DNA from: a virus
Length of the DNA stretch: 64,000 bases
Virus record (IMG/VR): IMGVR_UViG_3300036828_000413
Span: 1 to 64,000 of that record
Strand: one strand, 5' to 3'
Shown here: positions 14,690 through 22,354 of the stretch, one piece after another
Layout of the letters: each line of letters starts with the position of its first letter
Position numbering within the stretch: position 1 is the first letter of the stretch
The notes under the pieces: generated by a model
The model's input: the letters and a program-made list of their open reading frames with translations, nothing else
The model's database searches: none
Told to the model about the DNA's origin: nothing
Made by a program: the position numbers and the translations under genes

Positions 14690-15579
14690 TTACCGAGGTA
14701 GAGATATTCAAGGGCAGGTGGCTCGGGCGTCTCCTGGAGGAGGGGCCGGAGCAGAGCCTGATCAAGATCACCAAGGGACCGGCCCACATGGTCGGGCTGG
14801 TCCAGTGCTTGATGAATGCAGACTGGGAGAGAGTAAGTGAAAGAAAAAGTCCTGGACGCTTGCGCGGACGGGAGTATGATGGAACGCGAGCTGGGACCAA
14901 AACCAAGGAGAGCCGCATGAGCGATGAGAGCGTACAATCGACAGAGCCAGAGGTGAAGGTGAACTACGTCGAGAAGTACAACGAGCTCGTCGCGGAGGCG
15001 GTAGAGATAGGACTGACTGCCAAGCCCATCTCTACTCGCTTCCGGGACACAGAGACTGGGATCAAACGCTGCGAGGCCCTGGTCAATGCGATCGCCGCCC
15101 ACAGGGAGAAGATCGCGTCTGGAGAAGTAGCAGCACCCCCGCCGGAGGCGGAGACTGAACAGCAGTCACCGACCCCCGCGAAACCAGAGAGGAAGAAGAA
15201 GATGGCAAAGAGTTCGGCAAAGAAGAAGGAGAGGGTGGCCGCACCCAAGAAGGCCGCGAAGAAGGCGACCACGGCGGCCCCAAAGACCAACTCCCAGCTT
15301 AGCGGGGTCGAGGCGGAGTTCTGCGACAAGGGCGGCACGCTCCGTGGCAAGGCGGTGGTCTACCTCCACGGAAAGAAGAACAAGAAGGTCCCGCTCGCTG
15401 AGCTCTACCGCCACGTGTACGACGGGAAGCCCGGGGATGCGGCCAGCATGGTCAAGCTCAAGACCGTGATCATGGGCATCTCCATGCGGATCGAGGACGG
15501 CAAGCTGCCCTACAGAGTGGAGTACGACGGCAAGGGCGAGGACCTGACCGTCATGCTCGGAACCAAGAGCGGGAGGTGA
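14686..15579 (+). CDS. Basic H1-like protein with globular C-terminus, two possible starts
   Basis: The open frame starts at GTG 14686 (GTGA overlap; 297 aa), but ATG 14917 has GGAG upstream and gives a self-standing 220 aa protein starting MSDESVQSTEPEVKV. From the second start: helical domain (1-75), acidic/Pro linker, a Lys/Ala-rich H1-like stretch (KKAAKKATTAAPK), then an alpha-beta domain (GKAVVYLHGKKNKKVPLAEL). It probably binds DNA. Residues 1-77 of the long form may be a fused upstream gene. Confidence 0.6.
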   Translation: MITEVEIFKGRWLGRLLEEGPEQSLIKITKGPAHMVGLVQCLMNADWERVSERKSPGRLRGREYDGTRAGTKTKESRMSDESVQSTEPEVKVNYVEKYNELVAEAVEIGLTAKPISTRFRDTETGIKRCEALVNAIAAHREKIASGEVAAPPPEAETEQQSPTPAKPERKKKMAKSSAKKKERVAAPKKAAKKATTAAPKTNSQLSGVEAEFCDKGGTLRGKAVVYLHGKKNKKVPLAELYRHVYDGKPGDAASMVKLKTVIMGISMRIEDGKLPYRVEYDGKGEDLTVMLGTKSGR

Positions 15580-15600
15580 TCCACGCGAGATAGTACCCAA

Positions 15601-15651
15601 GGCCCCAGCGAGAGCTGGGGCCATCACTGTATCCAGAGAGGGAGATCCAGA
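15601..15651 (+). promoter_or_regulatory. Single strong hairpin before a start codon
   Basis: GGCCCCAGC, loop GAGA, GCTGGGGCC at 15601-15622: a 9-bp perfect stem with a GNRA tetraloop, 29 nt before ATG 15652. The spacing is like that of the tandem leaders, but there is no second stem and no AAGCAAGCAA, and no U-tract follows, so it is not a clear terminator. Confidence 0.55.
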
Positions 15652-15951
15652 ATGAGAGCGAAGACCAGGGCGATGCCGTGGACGGCCACGGAGAGTATTG
15701 TGATCGAGCGGATCATAGACCGCGCCATATTCATGTTTCCAGACAGAGAGAGGCAGGATGTATTCATGGACATCACCGCGACCATCATGGGCGGGTGCAG
15801 GCTGAGGCTCGATGACTGGCTGGCCTCCGACGATGAAAACTTCACCCACGACCTCGTGGGGATCGAGCTCCACCTCAACCGCCAGACCTTCCGATTGGGT
15901 GACTGCTTCCTGCCGAGATTTGCGACGCCACGGGTGGAGGTCTTCAAATGA
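15652..15951 (+). CDS. Hypothetical phage protein, 99 aa
   Basis: Start behind AGAGAGGGAG and a hairpin. Acidic alpha-beta protein: SIVIERIIDRAIFMFPDRER, then DVFMDITATIMGGCRLRLDD. I believe similar proteins occur in other phages, but I cannot name a function. ATGA-coupled to the methyltransferase-like gene. Confidence 0.65.
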   Translation: MRAKTRAMPWTATESIVIERIIDRAIFMFPDRERQDVFMDITATIMGGCRLRLDDWLASDDENFTHDLVGIELHLNRQTFRLGDCFLPRFATPRVEVFK

Positions 15952-16460
15952 ACTACGACCCATTCCAAAAGCTGTTTGCGCTCGGCATGAAGCGCAGCCT
16001 CCCCGAGCTCCTGACCTGCGAGGGACCTGCGTTCGACTGTGGGGCCAGCGGCAGGCACGTGGCGCCTGGGGCTACACCATTGGGGCCACCCCAATGGCGC
16101 ATCCCGAGGGACACGATCCCCGCCGAGGACGGGAGCGTGGCCACGATCCACGCCTACCACTTCCTCGAGCACCTGACCGGCGACGAGGCAGTGTTCTTCC
16201 TGAGGGAGGTCGAGCGGGTGCTCATCCCCCACAGGGGCGTGATGAACTTCTCGATCCCATACTACAACACGGTGCTCGCGGCCCAGAGCCTCGAGCACAA
16301 GAGCGTGTGGTGCGAGGAGACGTTCGCCAAGTTGTTCTCCGAGGACACCTTTGAGTACTACGGGAGGTGGCGGCTGCGGGTCCACTTCTTGGTCATAGCC
16401 GGGATAGTCAGTCGCAACCTGGCCCTCCTGGGCCAGCTCGTAGCGGAGGAAGAAAAATGA
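15948..16460 (+). CDS. Methyltransferase-like protein, degenerate SAM site
   Basis: 170 aa. The segment IHAYHFLEHLTGDEAVFFLR followed by EVERVLIPHRGVMNFSIPYY matches the post-motif part of class I methyltransferases (Methyltransf_11 type, with the HFLEHL after motif II). The N-terminal glycine loop is reduced to FDCGASGRH, so SAM binding is uncertain. Target unknown. Confidence 0.65.
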   Translation: MNYDPFQKLFALGMKRSLPELLTCEGPAFDCGASGRHVAPGATPLGPPQWRIPRDTIPAEDGSVATIHAYHFLEHLTGDEAVFFLREVERVLIPHRGVMNFSIPYYNTVLAAQSLEHKSVWCEETFAKLFSEDTFEYYGRWRLRVHFLVIAGIVSRNLALLGQLVAEEEK

Positions 16461-16735
16461 AGGAGGATAAAAAGATGAAGTACTCCAACTCGGAGCAGAA
16501 GCTGCTCAACCTGATCCCGACAGACGGCACACCGATCTCGACGGAGGAGCTGGCGATCAAGCGATACGAGGGCGAGAAGGTCCCGTTCAACAGTCGGGGG
16601 ATCGTGCTGGCCACGCTCTCCCAGCTCATGCGAAAGGTGGACCACAACAAGGAGAACTTTCGGATCAGAAAGGGCAGGCGGATGGGACCCATCCCCTCAG
16701 AGATTTGGGTGGAGAAGCGGAGGGCCAAGCGATGA
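16457..16735 (+). CDS. Winged-helix-like protein, 92 aa
   Basis: ATGA overlap at both ends. Residues 8-75 read as a winged helix: SNSEQKLLNLIPTDGTPIST, ELAIKRYEG, then a recognition helix GIVLATLSQLMRKVD. Basic C-terminus. Likely DNA-binding and possibly linked to the helicase that follows. Confidence 0.6.
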   Translation: MKEDKKMKYSNSEQKLLNLIPTDGTPISTEELAIKRYEGEKVPFNSRGIVLATLSQLMRKVDHNKENFRIRKGRRMGPIPSEIWVEKRRAKR

Positions 16736-17046
16736 GCTACATCCCAGCCCTGCCCTGCCACCCCCACCAGGAGACCGCAGAGGCCAAGATGAGAGGACGC
16801 AGGGCCTTTGCCCTGCTGATGGCCATGAGGACCGGCAAGACCAAGACCGCGATCGACGACTTCGGGGCAATGGAATTGGACAAGGAGGTCCACGACCTTC
16901 TTGTCCTCGCCCCTGCCGGGGTCTACCGCACCTGGAGGGATGAGTTCGAGAAGCACGCCAGCGAAGACCTGCGGGAGCGAACTCGCGTCCACGTATGGGA
17001 GACCAAGGGAGGCGTGACCCACGATAAGGCGCTGAGAAATTTTTAG
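16732..17046 (+). CDS. SNF2-like helicase, N-terminal part (0 frame)
   Basis: 104 aa up to the stop. It carries helicase motif I (MRTGKTKTAID at 32-42) and motif Ia (LLVLAPAGVYRTWRDEF). The frame ends at A_AAT_TTT followed at once by TAG. The rest of the helicase is open in the -1 frame from this point, so the product is either a truncated protein or, after a frameshift, an ATPase of about 484 aa. ATGA-coupled start. Confidence 0.75.
   Translation: MSYIPALPCHPHQETAEAKMRGRRAFALLMAMRTGKTKTAIDDFGAMELDKEVHDLLVLAPAGVYRTWRDEFEKHASEDLRERTRVHVWETKGGVTHDKALRNF
17037..17046 (+). other. Candidate -1 ribosomal frameshift site
   Basis: A_AAT_TTT at 17037-17043 with the zero-frame stop TAG at 17044-17046. 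Slipping one base back reads AAA TTT TTA GCG and joins the downstream helicase frame without a stop. The heptamer fits the X_XXY_YYZ rule. A plain one-base indel in the T5 run cannot be excluded. Confidence 0.6.
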
Positions 17047-17078
17047 CGGCCGACGACGACGACAGGAGACCTAGACTA

Positions 17079-18185
17079 TTGCTCGCCAACATCGAGGCCA
17101 CCAGTTCAGTGGAAAGAGTGCGGAGCGCGCTCGAGCAGTTCGTAGGCCAGAGGCGGGCCGAGGTCATCATTGATGAGAGCACCACCATCAAGGGACCGGA
17201 CACCAACAGGACAAAATTCGCCATACGAAGGCTGAAGCCACTCTCCTCGTACAGGAGGATACTATGCGGACTTCCGACGCCACGCGACCCACTGGACCTC
17301 TACGGCCAGTTCAGCTTCCTCGACTACGACATCCTTGGCTACACCAGCTTCGTGCTCTTTCGCCGCCAGTACGCCATCGTGGTCATGACCCAGATGCCGG
17401 GGATCAGGTGGCTGGTCCCGATGGTCAGGGGGTTCAAGAACCTCCCCGAGCTGTATGCCAAGATCGAGCCCCACTCCTTCCGAATCCGGCTGGAGGACAT
17501 CGTGGACCTGCCGGTCACCTGGCAGGTCCGCCACGTAGAGCTGACCGACCAGCAGAGGCGGGCCTACGAGAGCCTGAAGAAGAGTGCGTTCGCAGAACTA
17601 GAGGACGGTGGACTAATTACTGCGCAATTAGTCATCGTCCAGATGCTCCGACTCCACCAGCTGCTCATGGGCTACACGAGGGACAGCGAGGGTGTGCTGC
17701 GGGAGTTGCCGGAGAAGCGCACAGAGGCGCTCCTCCAACTCCTCGAGGAGTACGACGGCAAGGCGATCATATGGTGCAGCTACGACTACAGCGTGAGGAA
17801 AGTCTCGATGGCCTTGGCCGAAAGATACGGGCCCAAGGCCATCGCCCAGTTCTGGGGCGGGAACGCCAGCGTGAGAGAGGAGGAGGACCGGAGGTTCAAG
17901 GCAGACCCGGAGTGCAGGTTCATGGTGGCCACCGCCGGCAGCGGGGGCCGAGGCAGGAGGTGGGACGTGGCCAACCTCGTGGTCTACTACAGCAACACCA
18001 ACAACCTCGAGCACCGAGACCAGAGCCAGGAGCGGGCCAAGGACATGACCAAGACCGAGCCCACGGCGTACGTCGACCTCGTGGTCCCCGGCTCCGTGGA
18101 CGAGGTGTTGATCAAGGCGCTCCGCAAGAAGATGGATCTTGCGGCCGTGATCACCAACGACAACTACAGGGAGTGGTTGATCTAA
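17079..18185 (+). CDS. SNF2-like helicase, C-terminal part (-1 frame)
   Basis: Contains motif II as IIDESTTIK (DEST box), motif III region (RRILCGLPTP), the second RecA-like domain (KAIIWCSYDYSVRKVS; FMVATAGSGGRGRRW as motif V; HRDQSQERAKDMTKTEP as motif VI). The frame is open back to 17043, so it most likely continues the 16732 gene by -1 frameshift. Independent start at TTG 17079 is possible because AGGAG lies 10 nt before it. DNA-dependent ATPase, often next to nucleases or methylases in phages. Confidence 0.8.
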   Translation: MLANIEATSSVERVRSALEQFVGQRRAEVIIDESTTIKGPDTNRTKFAIRRLKPLSSYRRILCGLPTPRDPLDLYGQFSFLDYDILGYTSFVLFRRQYAIVVMTQMPGIRWLVPMVRGFKNLPELYAKIEPHSFRIRLEDIVDLPVTWQVRHVELTDQQRRAYESLKKSAFAELEDGGLITAQLVIVQMLRLHQLLMGYTRDSEGVLRELPEKRTEALLQLLEEYDGKAIIWCSYDYSVRKVSMALAERYGPKAIAQFWGGNASVREEEDRRFKADPECRFMVATAGSGGRGRRWDVANLVVYYSNTNNLEHRDQSQERAKDMTKTEPTAYVDLVVPGSVDEVLIKALRKKMDLAAVITNDNYREWLI

Positions 18186-18207
18186 CTCAAACGACAGGAA
18201 AAATTCA

Positions 18208-18627
18208 ATGCCGCACATTCTTATCGTCGAACTAGAGTCGGAAGATTTCTCAGACGAGCTGCTCGCATTTTATCAAATGGCCAGCAAGATTGAGGGGGCG
18301 AAGGTCAAGAGGATGGAGATCAAGACATACGATGATCCAAAATCTCCACCTCCTTCTTCATCTCCAGAGAGGTCTTACGGAAGAGTATCTCGCTACTTCA
18401 GAGAGGGTCACTCGGACAAAGGGATAAAGTCCTGGGACTTGATCAGAGAGCTACTCAAGGACAGACCCATGCCCAAGGAAGTCCTGAGACGAAAGTTCGA
18501 CTCGTGGCCATTCCCGGGCAGAAAAGGTTTCAAGTTCTCAACCAACACGTTCTCAGCCGAATTCGGAAAAATGAAAAAGGCCGGGATAATCACCGAGAAT
18601 GAGGATGGAATAGTTGGCTTAAATTGA
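18208..18627 (+). CDS. Hypothetical protein with winged-helix-like end, 139 aa
   Basis: Start behind AGGAAAAATTCA. The N-terminal 50 residues are acidic alpha-beta; a Ser/Pro linker follows (SPPPSSSPERS). The C-terminal 80 residues (SWDLIRELLKDRPMPKEVLR, then a basic patch and FGKMKKAGIITENEDG) resemble a winged helix. More A/T-rich codons than its neighbours. Confidence 0.55.
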   Translation: MPHILIVELESEDFSDELLAFYQMASKIEGAKVKRMEIKTYDDPKSPPPSSSPERSYGRVSRYFREGHSDKGIKSWDLIRELLKDRPMPKEVLRRKFDSWPFPGRKGFKFSTNTFSAEFGKMKKAGIITENEDGIVGLN

Positions 18628-18643
18628 AAGGGGAGGCTGATAT

Positions 18644-18949
18644 ATGAAGTGTCAAAGATGTGGATTTGAGAGAGAGCGACTACACATTTGGGCGGATAGC
18701 GTATACGTCAAGATGCCGTTCAGCATAAATCAAAACCGTTTCATCATAGAAGTAGAATGCGAGAAGAGGAGTATTGAGATTGAGATTGAGGTCCCTTTGG
18801 ATAAGGTGACAATCACTCAAAAGGCATACATCAACATTGGACACATAGAGCCGTACTGTCCTGGCTGGGATGAACCGAAGGGACGACCCTTTATGGACGT
18901 TCTTCAAGAACTGCATAACAAGATACGCACACTCGAGGGAGGGAAGTGA
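18644..18949 (+). CDS. Small protein with N-terminal CxxC knuckle, 101 aa
   Basis: Begins MKCQRCGFERERLHIWADS; one CxxC near the start and further Cys at about 40 and 71, so a zinc site is possible. The body is beta-rich (IEIEIEVPLDKVTITQKAYI). A/T-rich codon use like the gene before it, perhaps acquired together. AGGGGAGG ribosome site. Confidence 0.55.
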   Translation: MKCQRCGFERERLHIWADSVYVKMPFSINQNRFIIEVECEKRSIEIEIEVPLDKVTITQKAYINIGHIEPYCPGWDEPKGRPFMDVLQELHNKIRTLEGGK

Positions 18950-19228
18950 ATGAGAGAGGCTAAGATCACGATCAACGGAAGAGAGCTGAGCGAACCCCAG
19001 AGCCGGACGGTCAGGCTGGCGATCCTCGCCTTCCTCGGCGAGATGAGTGACCACCGAGTGGCCGAGGCCCTGGGCAACATGGCCCTGGAGTATCACCTGC
19101 GGCTCACCGAGGTAATGGGCATAGTCGATGAGACCCCGGTGGAGCCGGGCCCGACCGCCGGGACTGACGAGCAACTGCTGGCCAGGACGCTGGAGTTCAT
19201 CGCCGAGTTGGCCAAAAAGGAGAAGTGA
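18950..19228 (+). CDS. Hypothetical protein, 92 aa
   Basis: ATG follows the previous stop directly. Helical core (RTVRLAILAFLGEMSDHRVA) and acidic linker, ending FIAELAKKEK. TGATG-coupled to the next gene. Unknown. Confidence 0.6.
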   Translation: MREAKITINGRELSEPQSRTVRLAILAFLGEMSDHRVAEALGNMALEYHLRLTEVMGIVDETPVEPGPTAGTDEQLLARTLEFIAELAKKEK

Positions 19229-19695
19229 TGGGCGGGAAGTGTGGGAGCTGCACGGCGTGCTGCCGGGTGTTTGCCATCCAGGAGTTCAAGAAGCCGGCCG
19301 GGAAGTGGTGCCGGCACTGCGCGATCGGAGATGGGTGTCGGATCTATGACCGGCGTCCATCCGTGTGCACTGAGTTCACCTGCGTCTGGCTGGAGAGTTT
19401 CGGTCACTTGACCGAAGGTCTCCCGCCCGAGGCCCGCCCGGACAAGTGCAAGGTGGTGTTCAGCGCAACCACCAAGGATGGACTTATCTCCGGGACGGTC
19501 ATGCCCGGCTACCCCGACGCATGGAGGAGGGGAGCGGCCAAGTGGATGATAGACAGGATGGTTGGGGGAGGACTATCGGTGGTCGTGGGACTGCCGGCGT
19601 CGACGAGCAAGGTGATGATCGACAGGTACGGAGAGCGAGAGGTAGAGATGACTGAGCCCGACGAGCGAGGGATGCAATGGAGCATAAGTGAATGA
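19228..19695 (+). CDS. Cysteine-cluster protein (YkgJ-like)
   Basis: 155 aa. The N-terminus has the pattern CGSCTACCRVF, WCRHCAIGDGCRIYDRRPSV, C-x3-F-x-C, which matches the CxxCC...C...CxxYxxRPxxC order of YkgJ/UPF0153-type zinc- or iron-cluster proteins. The C-terminal 80 residues are unassigned. Some such proteins occur in phages; the reaction is unknown. ATG 19228 is used in a TGATG overlap. Confidence 0.7.
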   Translation: MGGKCGSCTACCRVFAIQEFKKPAGKWCRHCAIGDGCRIYDRRPSVCTEFTCVWLESFGHLTEGLPPEARPDKCKVVFSATTKDGLISGTVMPGYPDAWRRGAAKWMIDRMVGGGLSVVVGLPASTSKVMIDRYGEREVEMTEPDERGMQWSISE

Positions 19696-19898
19696 CCCAC
19701 ACCTACCTGAAGATGTTCGAGAAGCGATACGACATAGGCCAGTGGCTGATCAACCGGGAGGGCCACCACCAGTTCCAGAGGCTGTTCTCGGTGCCGTCGA
19801 TCACCCAGGCGATGACCGCCGTAAATATGCTGAACGGGGGCACGCGCACGGCGGCGGCCGCGCTACATATCGTAGAGGAGGAGAGGAGGGAAGAGTGA
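19692..19898 (+). CDS. Small hypothetical protein, 68 aa
   Basis: ATGA-coupled start. Reads MTHTYLKMFEKRYDIGQWLI; helical with a Thr/Ala-rich C-terminal half and an acidic end. No family recognised. Confidence 0.55.
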   Translation: MTHTYLKMFEKRYDIGQWLINREGHHQFQRLFSVPSITQAMTAVNMLNGGTRTAAAALHIVEEERREE

Positions 19899-19942
19899 CC
19901 CACTGGAGGAGACCCATTACAGCGAGGAGGAGGAGGAGTGAA

Positions 19943-20413
19943 ATGAACTTTATTGCGATCGACCCCAAGCGGGCCAGCGTTGAGATCGTCGGCGCCGATG
20001 ACGTAACAGACGTCTACGGGCGGGTCGGCCTGGAGCGCAACCAGGTGGACCACGGAATGATCTACAGGTTCGAGAACGGAGAGAGCTTCAACATCGTGGT
20101 CTATGAGGCTGGCTTATTCAAGGGCGACCAGGGCCGCTACTTCAGTATCGGCACCCACCTCTACGAGGGCGGCGCCGTAATCTACGCAGCCGATGCGATG
20201 GGCGAGACCATCTCGATCAACCACAAGCCACCGGTCATGTTCTATCGGGACGTCAGGGAGGTCGAGTACGCCATCGAGACTGGAGAGGTGGTCAGACCGC
20301 AGCGATCCATCAACGGAGAAGTCACGTGGGTCTGGCCGGAGGTCAGGGACCACCGCATGAACGCGCGAGAGACCGAGCTCATGGTCGAGACGCTGAAGAA
20401 GGGTGGACTGTGA
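19943..20413 (+). CDS. Hypothetical protein, 156 aa
   Basis: ATG 19943 has GGAGGAGGAGG just upstream; an in-frame GTG at 19895 would add 16 mostly Arg residues and is less likely. Beta-rich protein (GMIYRFENGESFNIVVYEAG), with no Cys. Compact, possibly a jelly-roll-like fold, but unassigned. Confidence 0.65.
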   Translation: MNFIAIDPKRASVEIVGADDVTDVYGRVGLERNQVDHGMIYRFENGESFNIVVYEAGLFKGDQGRYFSIGTHLYEGGAVIYAADAMGETISINHKPPVMFYRDVREVEYAIETGEVVRPQRSINGEVTWVWPEVRDHRMNARETELMVETLKKGGL

Positions 20414-20426
20414 GGAGGGTGACCCC

Positions 20427-20627
20427 TTGGCACAACACGACTACAGAGAGGTGACCAGGTTCGCAATTGAGTTGGTCACGATCAAGTACCTGGGCGGAAA
20501 CTTGGCCTCGGTCATGCGGGCCAAGTTTCCCGGAATATCCAACCGCATGATCCGCAAGGCACTGGGCGACGCAAGACTGCTGCTCGCCCTGAGGCAAATC
20601 ATCACCAAGGAAGAAGAAGGAGACTGA
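20427..20627 (+). CDS. Small helical protein, 66 aa, TTG start
   Basis: TTG 20427 lies 7 nt behind GAGGAGGG, better than the upstream GTG at 20403. Sequence FAIELVTIKYLGGNLASVMR then NRMIRKALGDARLLLALRQI looks like a small helix-turn-helix protein. Basic. Unknown target. Confidence 0.55.
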   Translation: MAQHDYREVTRFAIELVTIKYLGGNLASVMRAKFPGISNRMIRKALGDARLLLALRQIITKEEEGD

Positions 20628-20629
20628 GC

Positions 20630-21031
20630 GTGGCATTCAAGCTGAGCAAGCAGGAACTGGAGCTTCGAGACCAGCACGTCGAGAAGCTGGAGAGGGCGTG
20701 GTCGAACATCGAGCAGGCCATCTCCAGCTACAACCAAGTAACGAACGAGGAGCTTAGGGAGCCGGTTGAGAAGGCAGTGGCCGACTACAACGAGGTCCTG
20801 GGCGGGGCCAAGGAGTTCGCAGAGAAGATAGCCAACCGAATGGACGGGGAGTTCGACGAGAAGTCCGAGAAGTGGCGAGACAGCGAGAGGGGCCAGGCGG
20901 CCGCAGAGCTGAGGGACACGTGGCAGGAGATGGAGATGGAGAAGCTCGAGCTGGAGTGGCCCGACGACCTGGCCGTGAATGACCCCGACCACGCCCCTGA
21001 GCTCGCCGAGCTCCCGACGGAGGCTGAGTGA
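20630..21031 (+). CDS. Coiled-coil protein, 133 aa
   Basis: GTG start behind GGAGACTGAG. Almost all helix, very charged (ELRDQHVEKLERAWSNIEQA and VEKAVADYNEVLGGAKEFAE), with an acidic tail. Probably a structural or scaffolding-like dimer; role unknown. Confidence 0.6.
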   Translation: MAFKLSKQELELRDQHVEKLERAWSNIEQAISSYNQVTNEELREPVEKAVADYNEVLGGAKEFAEKIANRMDGEFDEKSEKWRDSERGQAAAELRDTWQEMEMEKLELEWPDDLAVNDPDHAPELAELPTEAE

Positions 21032-21046
21032 TGTAAAGAGGGCTTC

Positions 21047-21146
21047 ACCCGGCGCACCCCGGTCTCCTGTAGCGCTGGGTCGAGGAGTGGGGCGGGCGGA
21101 TCGTGGACACTGCCCGTCCCACTTTTGTTCTTGAAAGGAGGGACGC
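21047..21146 (+). promoter_or_regulatory. Double-hairpin leader, related layout
   Basis: Stem 1 ACCCGGCGC/GCGCTGGGT (one G.U) at 21047-21055 and 21072-21080; stem 2 GTGGGGCGGGC/GCCCGTCCCAC (one G.U) at 21087-21097 and 21112-21122; AAAGGAGGG; start codon 24 nt after stem 2. The architecture and spacing match the six-copy leader family, but there is no TCGAC box and no AAGCAAGCAA, so membership is uncertain. Confidence 0.5.
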
Positions 21147-21395
21147 ATGACGGAGACCTGCCCGCACTGCGCTACCAGGCTCAGGCGGCACGTGGACCTC
21201 GTGACCAAGCACCACCATGCCAACGGAGACTACACGCTGTGCGTATGGTGCGGCCACTGGTGCGTGTTCGACGACCACTCACCCGGAGGGATGAGGCTGC
21301 CGTCCCTGAGGGAGCAGCGCTGGCTGGATGCCAACCCGAGGGCCGCCGCGATGGTCGGAGGGTGGAGACTGTGGAGGAGGAACAGACAGACCTAG
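21147..21395 (+). CDS. Zinc-ribbon protein, 82 aa
   Basis: CPHCATRLRRHVDLVTKHHH at residues 5-24 and CVWCGHWCVFDDH near 33 give a CxxC...CxxC zinc ribbon with extra His. The C-terminal half is basic with several Trp. Start behind AAAGGAGGG. Likely nucleic-acid or protein binding. Confidence 0.65.
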   Translation: MTETCPHCATRLRRHVDLVTKHHHANGDYTLCVWCGHWCVFDDHSPGGMRLPSLREQRWLDANPRAAAMVGGWRLWRRNRQT

Positions 21396-21407
21396 CGCCA
21401 AAAAGAA

Positions 21408-21433
21408 GGGCGTGGGACTGAGGCCCCACGCCC
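21408..21433 (+). terminator. Strong GC hairpin between two small genes
   Basis: GGGCGTGGG, 8-nt loop, CCCACGCCC, then AGTTTGTACC. Nine perfect pairs. The T-tract after it is weak, so it may be an inefficient terminator or an RNA-processing stem rather than a true end. Confidence 0.45.
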
Positions 21434-21476
21434 AGTTTGTACCAAGGAGACTGTACCTTATAGGGAGGAGAGGGCT

Positions 21477-21674
21477 GTGACCAAAACCACATTGACGCCG
21501 GAGGAAAAGATTCGGGCCGCCGCCGCCAAGGTCATCTACGGCACGAGTGACGCGGAGATCGCATTGATCCTCGGGGTATCCAACCACGGTCGGGTCAATG
21601 AGGCCTTGAAGGAAATTTTGGCCCCGCTCAAACTGACTGAGCCGGGTTACAAGCAGAGGGACAATGGGGAGTAG
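21477..21674 (+). CDS. Small helix-turn-helix protein, 65 aa
   Basis: GTG start behind AGGGAGGAGAGGG. KIRAAAAKVIYGTSDAEIAL then ILGVSNHGRVNEALKEIL reads as a helix-turn-helix with the turn at LGVSN. Possibly a small regulator. Confidence 0.6.
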   Translation: MTKTTLTPEEKIRAAAAKVIYGTSDAEIALILGVSNHGRVNEALKEILAPLKLTEPGYKQRDNGE

Positions 21675-21676
21675 CA

Positions 21677-21847
21677 ATGGTTGCCAGCAGGACCACCACG
21701 GAGCAGATCATCAGGATACTGCTCAAGTACGTCGACAAAAAGACCGCGATCAAGTTGGCGCGGGACCTCCACAACCACGTCAGGGGCAACCAGAGCGTGG
21801 TGGATACTTTCGGCCGCATCGTGGAGCGACTCCACGATGAGGAATAG
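21677..21847 (+). CDS. Small helical protein, 56 aa
   Basis: ATG two bases after the previous stop, with GGGGAG upstream. All-helical and charged (TTEQIIRILLKYVDKKTAIK). No motif recognised. Confidence 0.55.
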   Translation: MVASRTTTEQIIRILLKYVDKKTAIKLARDLHNHVRGNQSVVDTFGRIVERLHDEE

Positions 21848-21871
21848 TCAAACCCAACCTGAGGAGACCAC

Positions 21872-22354
21872 ATGATCAGAAGAACAGACCCAGGCTTCCA
21901 CGTAGTGTCCGATGACTCACAGGACATCGACCGGATAGCCGGCGACATGGAGAGCGAGGTCAGGGAGCTCGTGAAGCAATCCTCGCCCCTGCCCAAGATG
22001 CCCGACTACGTGACCCACGACCCCGAGGTGGACTACGTGGGCAAGCTGACCAGTGAGGCATTGGTCATGAGCTACGAGGCCACTGCCAAGCAGATCGAGG
22101 CGATGGGCCAGGGGCTGATCGAGGGCGTGAGGGAGTGCGAGCGGTCAGCCCTGGCGTTCGTCAAGGAGCTGGAGCGGACCAAGCAGGAGACCGATGAGGC
22201 CGTGAGGCAATGCCTGGCAGCGGCCGAGGTCTACAGAGGACAGGCGAGGGAGTTGTTCAAGCAAATCCAAGACAGAGCCATGCTCGCGGCCAAGGTCAGA
22301 GAGACCGCGTCCGCGATGATCGATGATCTTCACAAGCAAGGAAGGACTGACTGA
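21872..22354 (+). CDS. Coiled-coil protein, 160 aa
   Basis: Start behind GAGGAGA. Residues 20-155 are a long charged helix with heptads (LERTKQETDEAVRQCLAAAE). Two Cys. May act as a structural bridge or scaffolding factor; no family recognised. Confidence 0.6.
   Translation: MIRRTDPGFHVVSDDSQDIDRIAGDMESEVRELVKQSSPLPKMPDYVTHDPEVDYVGKLTSEALVMSYEATAKQIEAMGQGLIEGVRECERSALAFVKELERTKQETDEAVRQCLAAAEVYRGQARELFKQIQDRAMLAAKVRETASAMIDDLHKQGRTD

Noticed and set aside
14837-14920. 27-codon frame starting VKEKVLDACADGSMM
   Set aside because: It lies wholly inside a longer open frame and has only a weak ribosome site; the resemblance to a methylase start is too short to trust.
15601-15622. Terminator call for the GGCCCCAGC hairpin
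   Set aside because: No T-tract follows; it is better kept as a leader hairpin.
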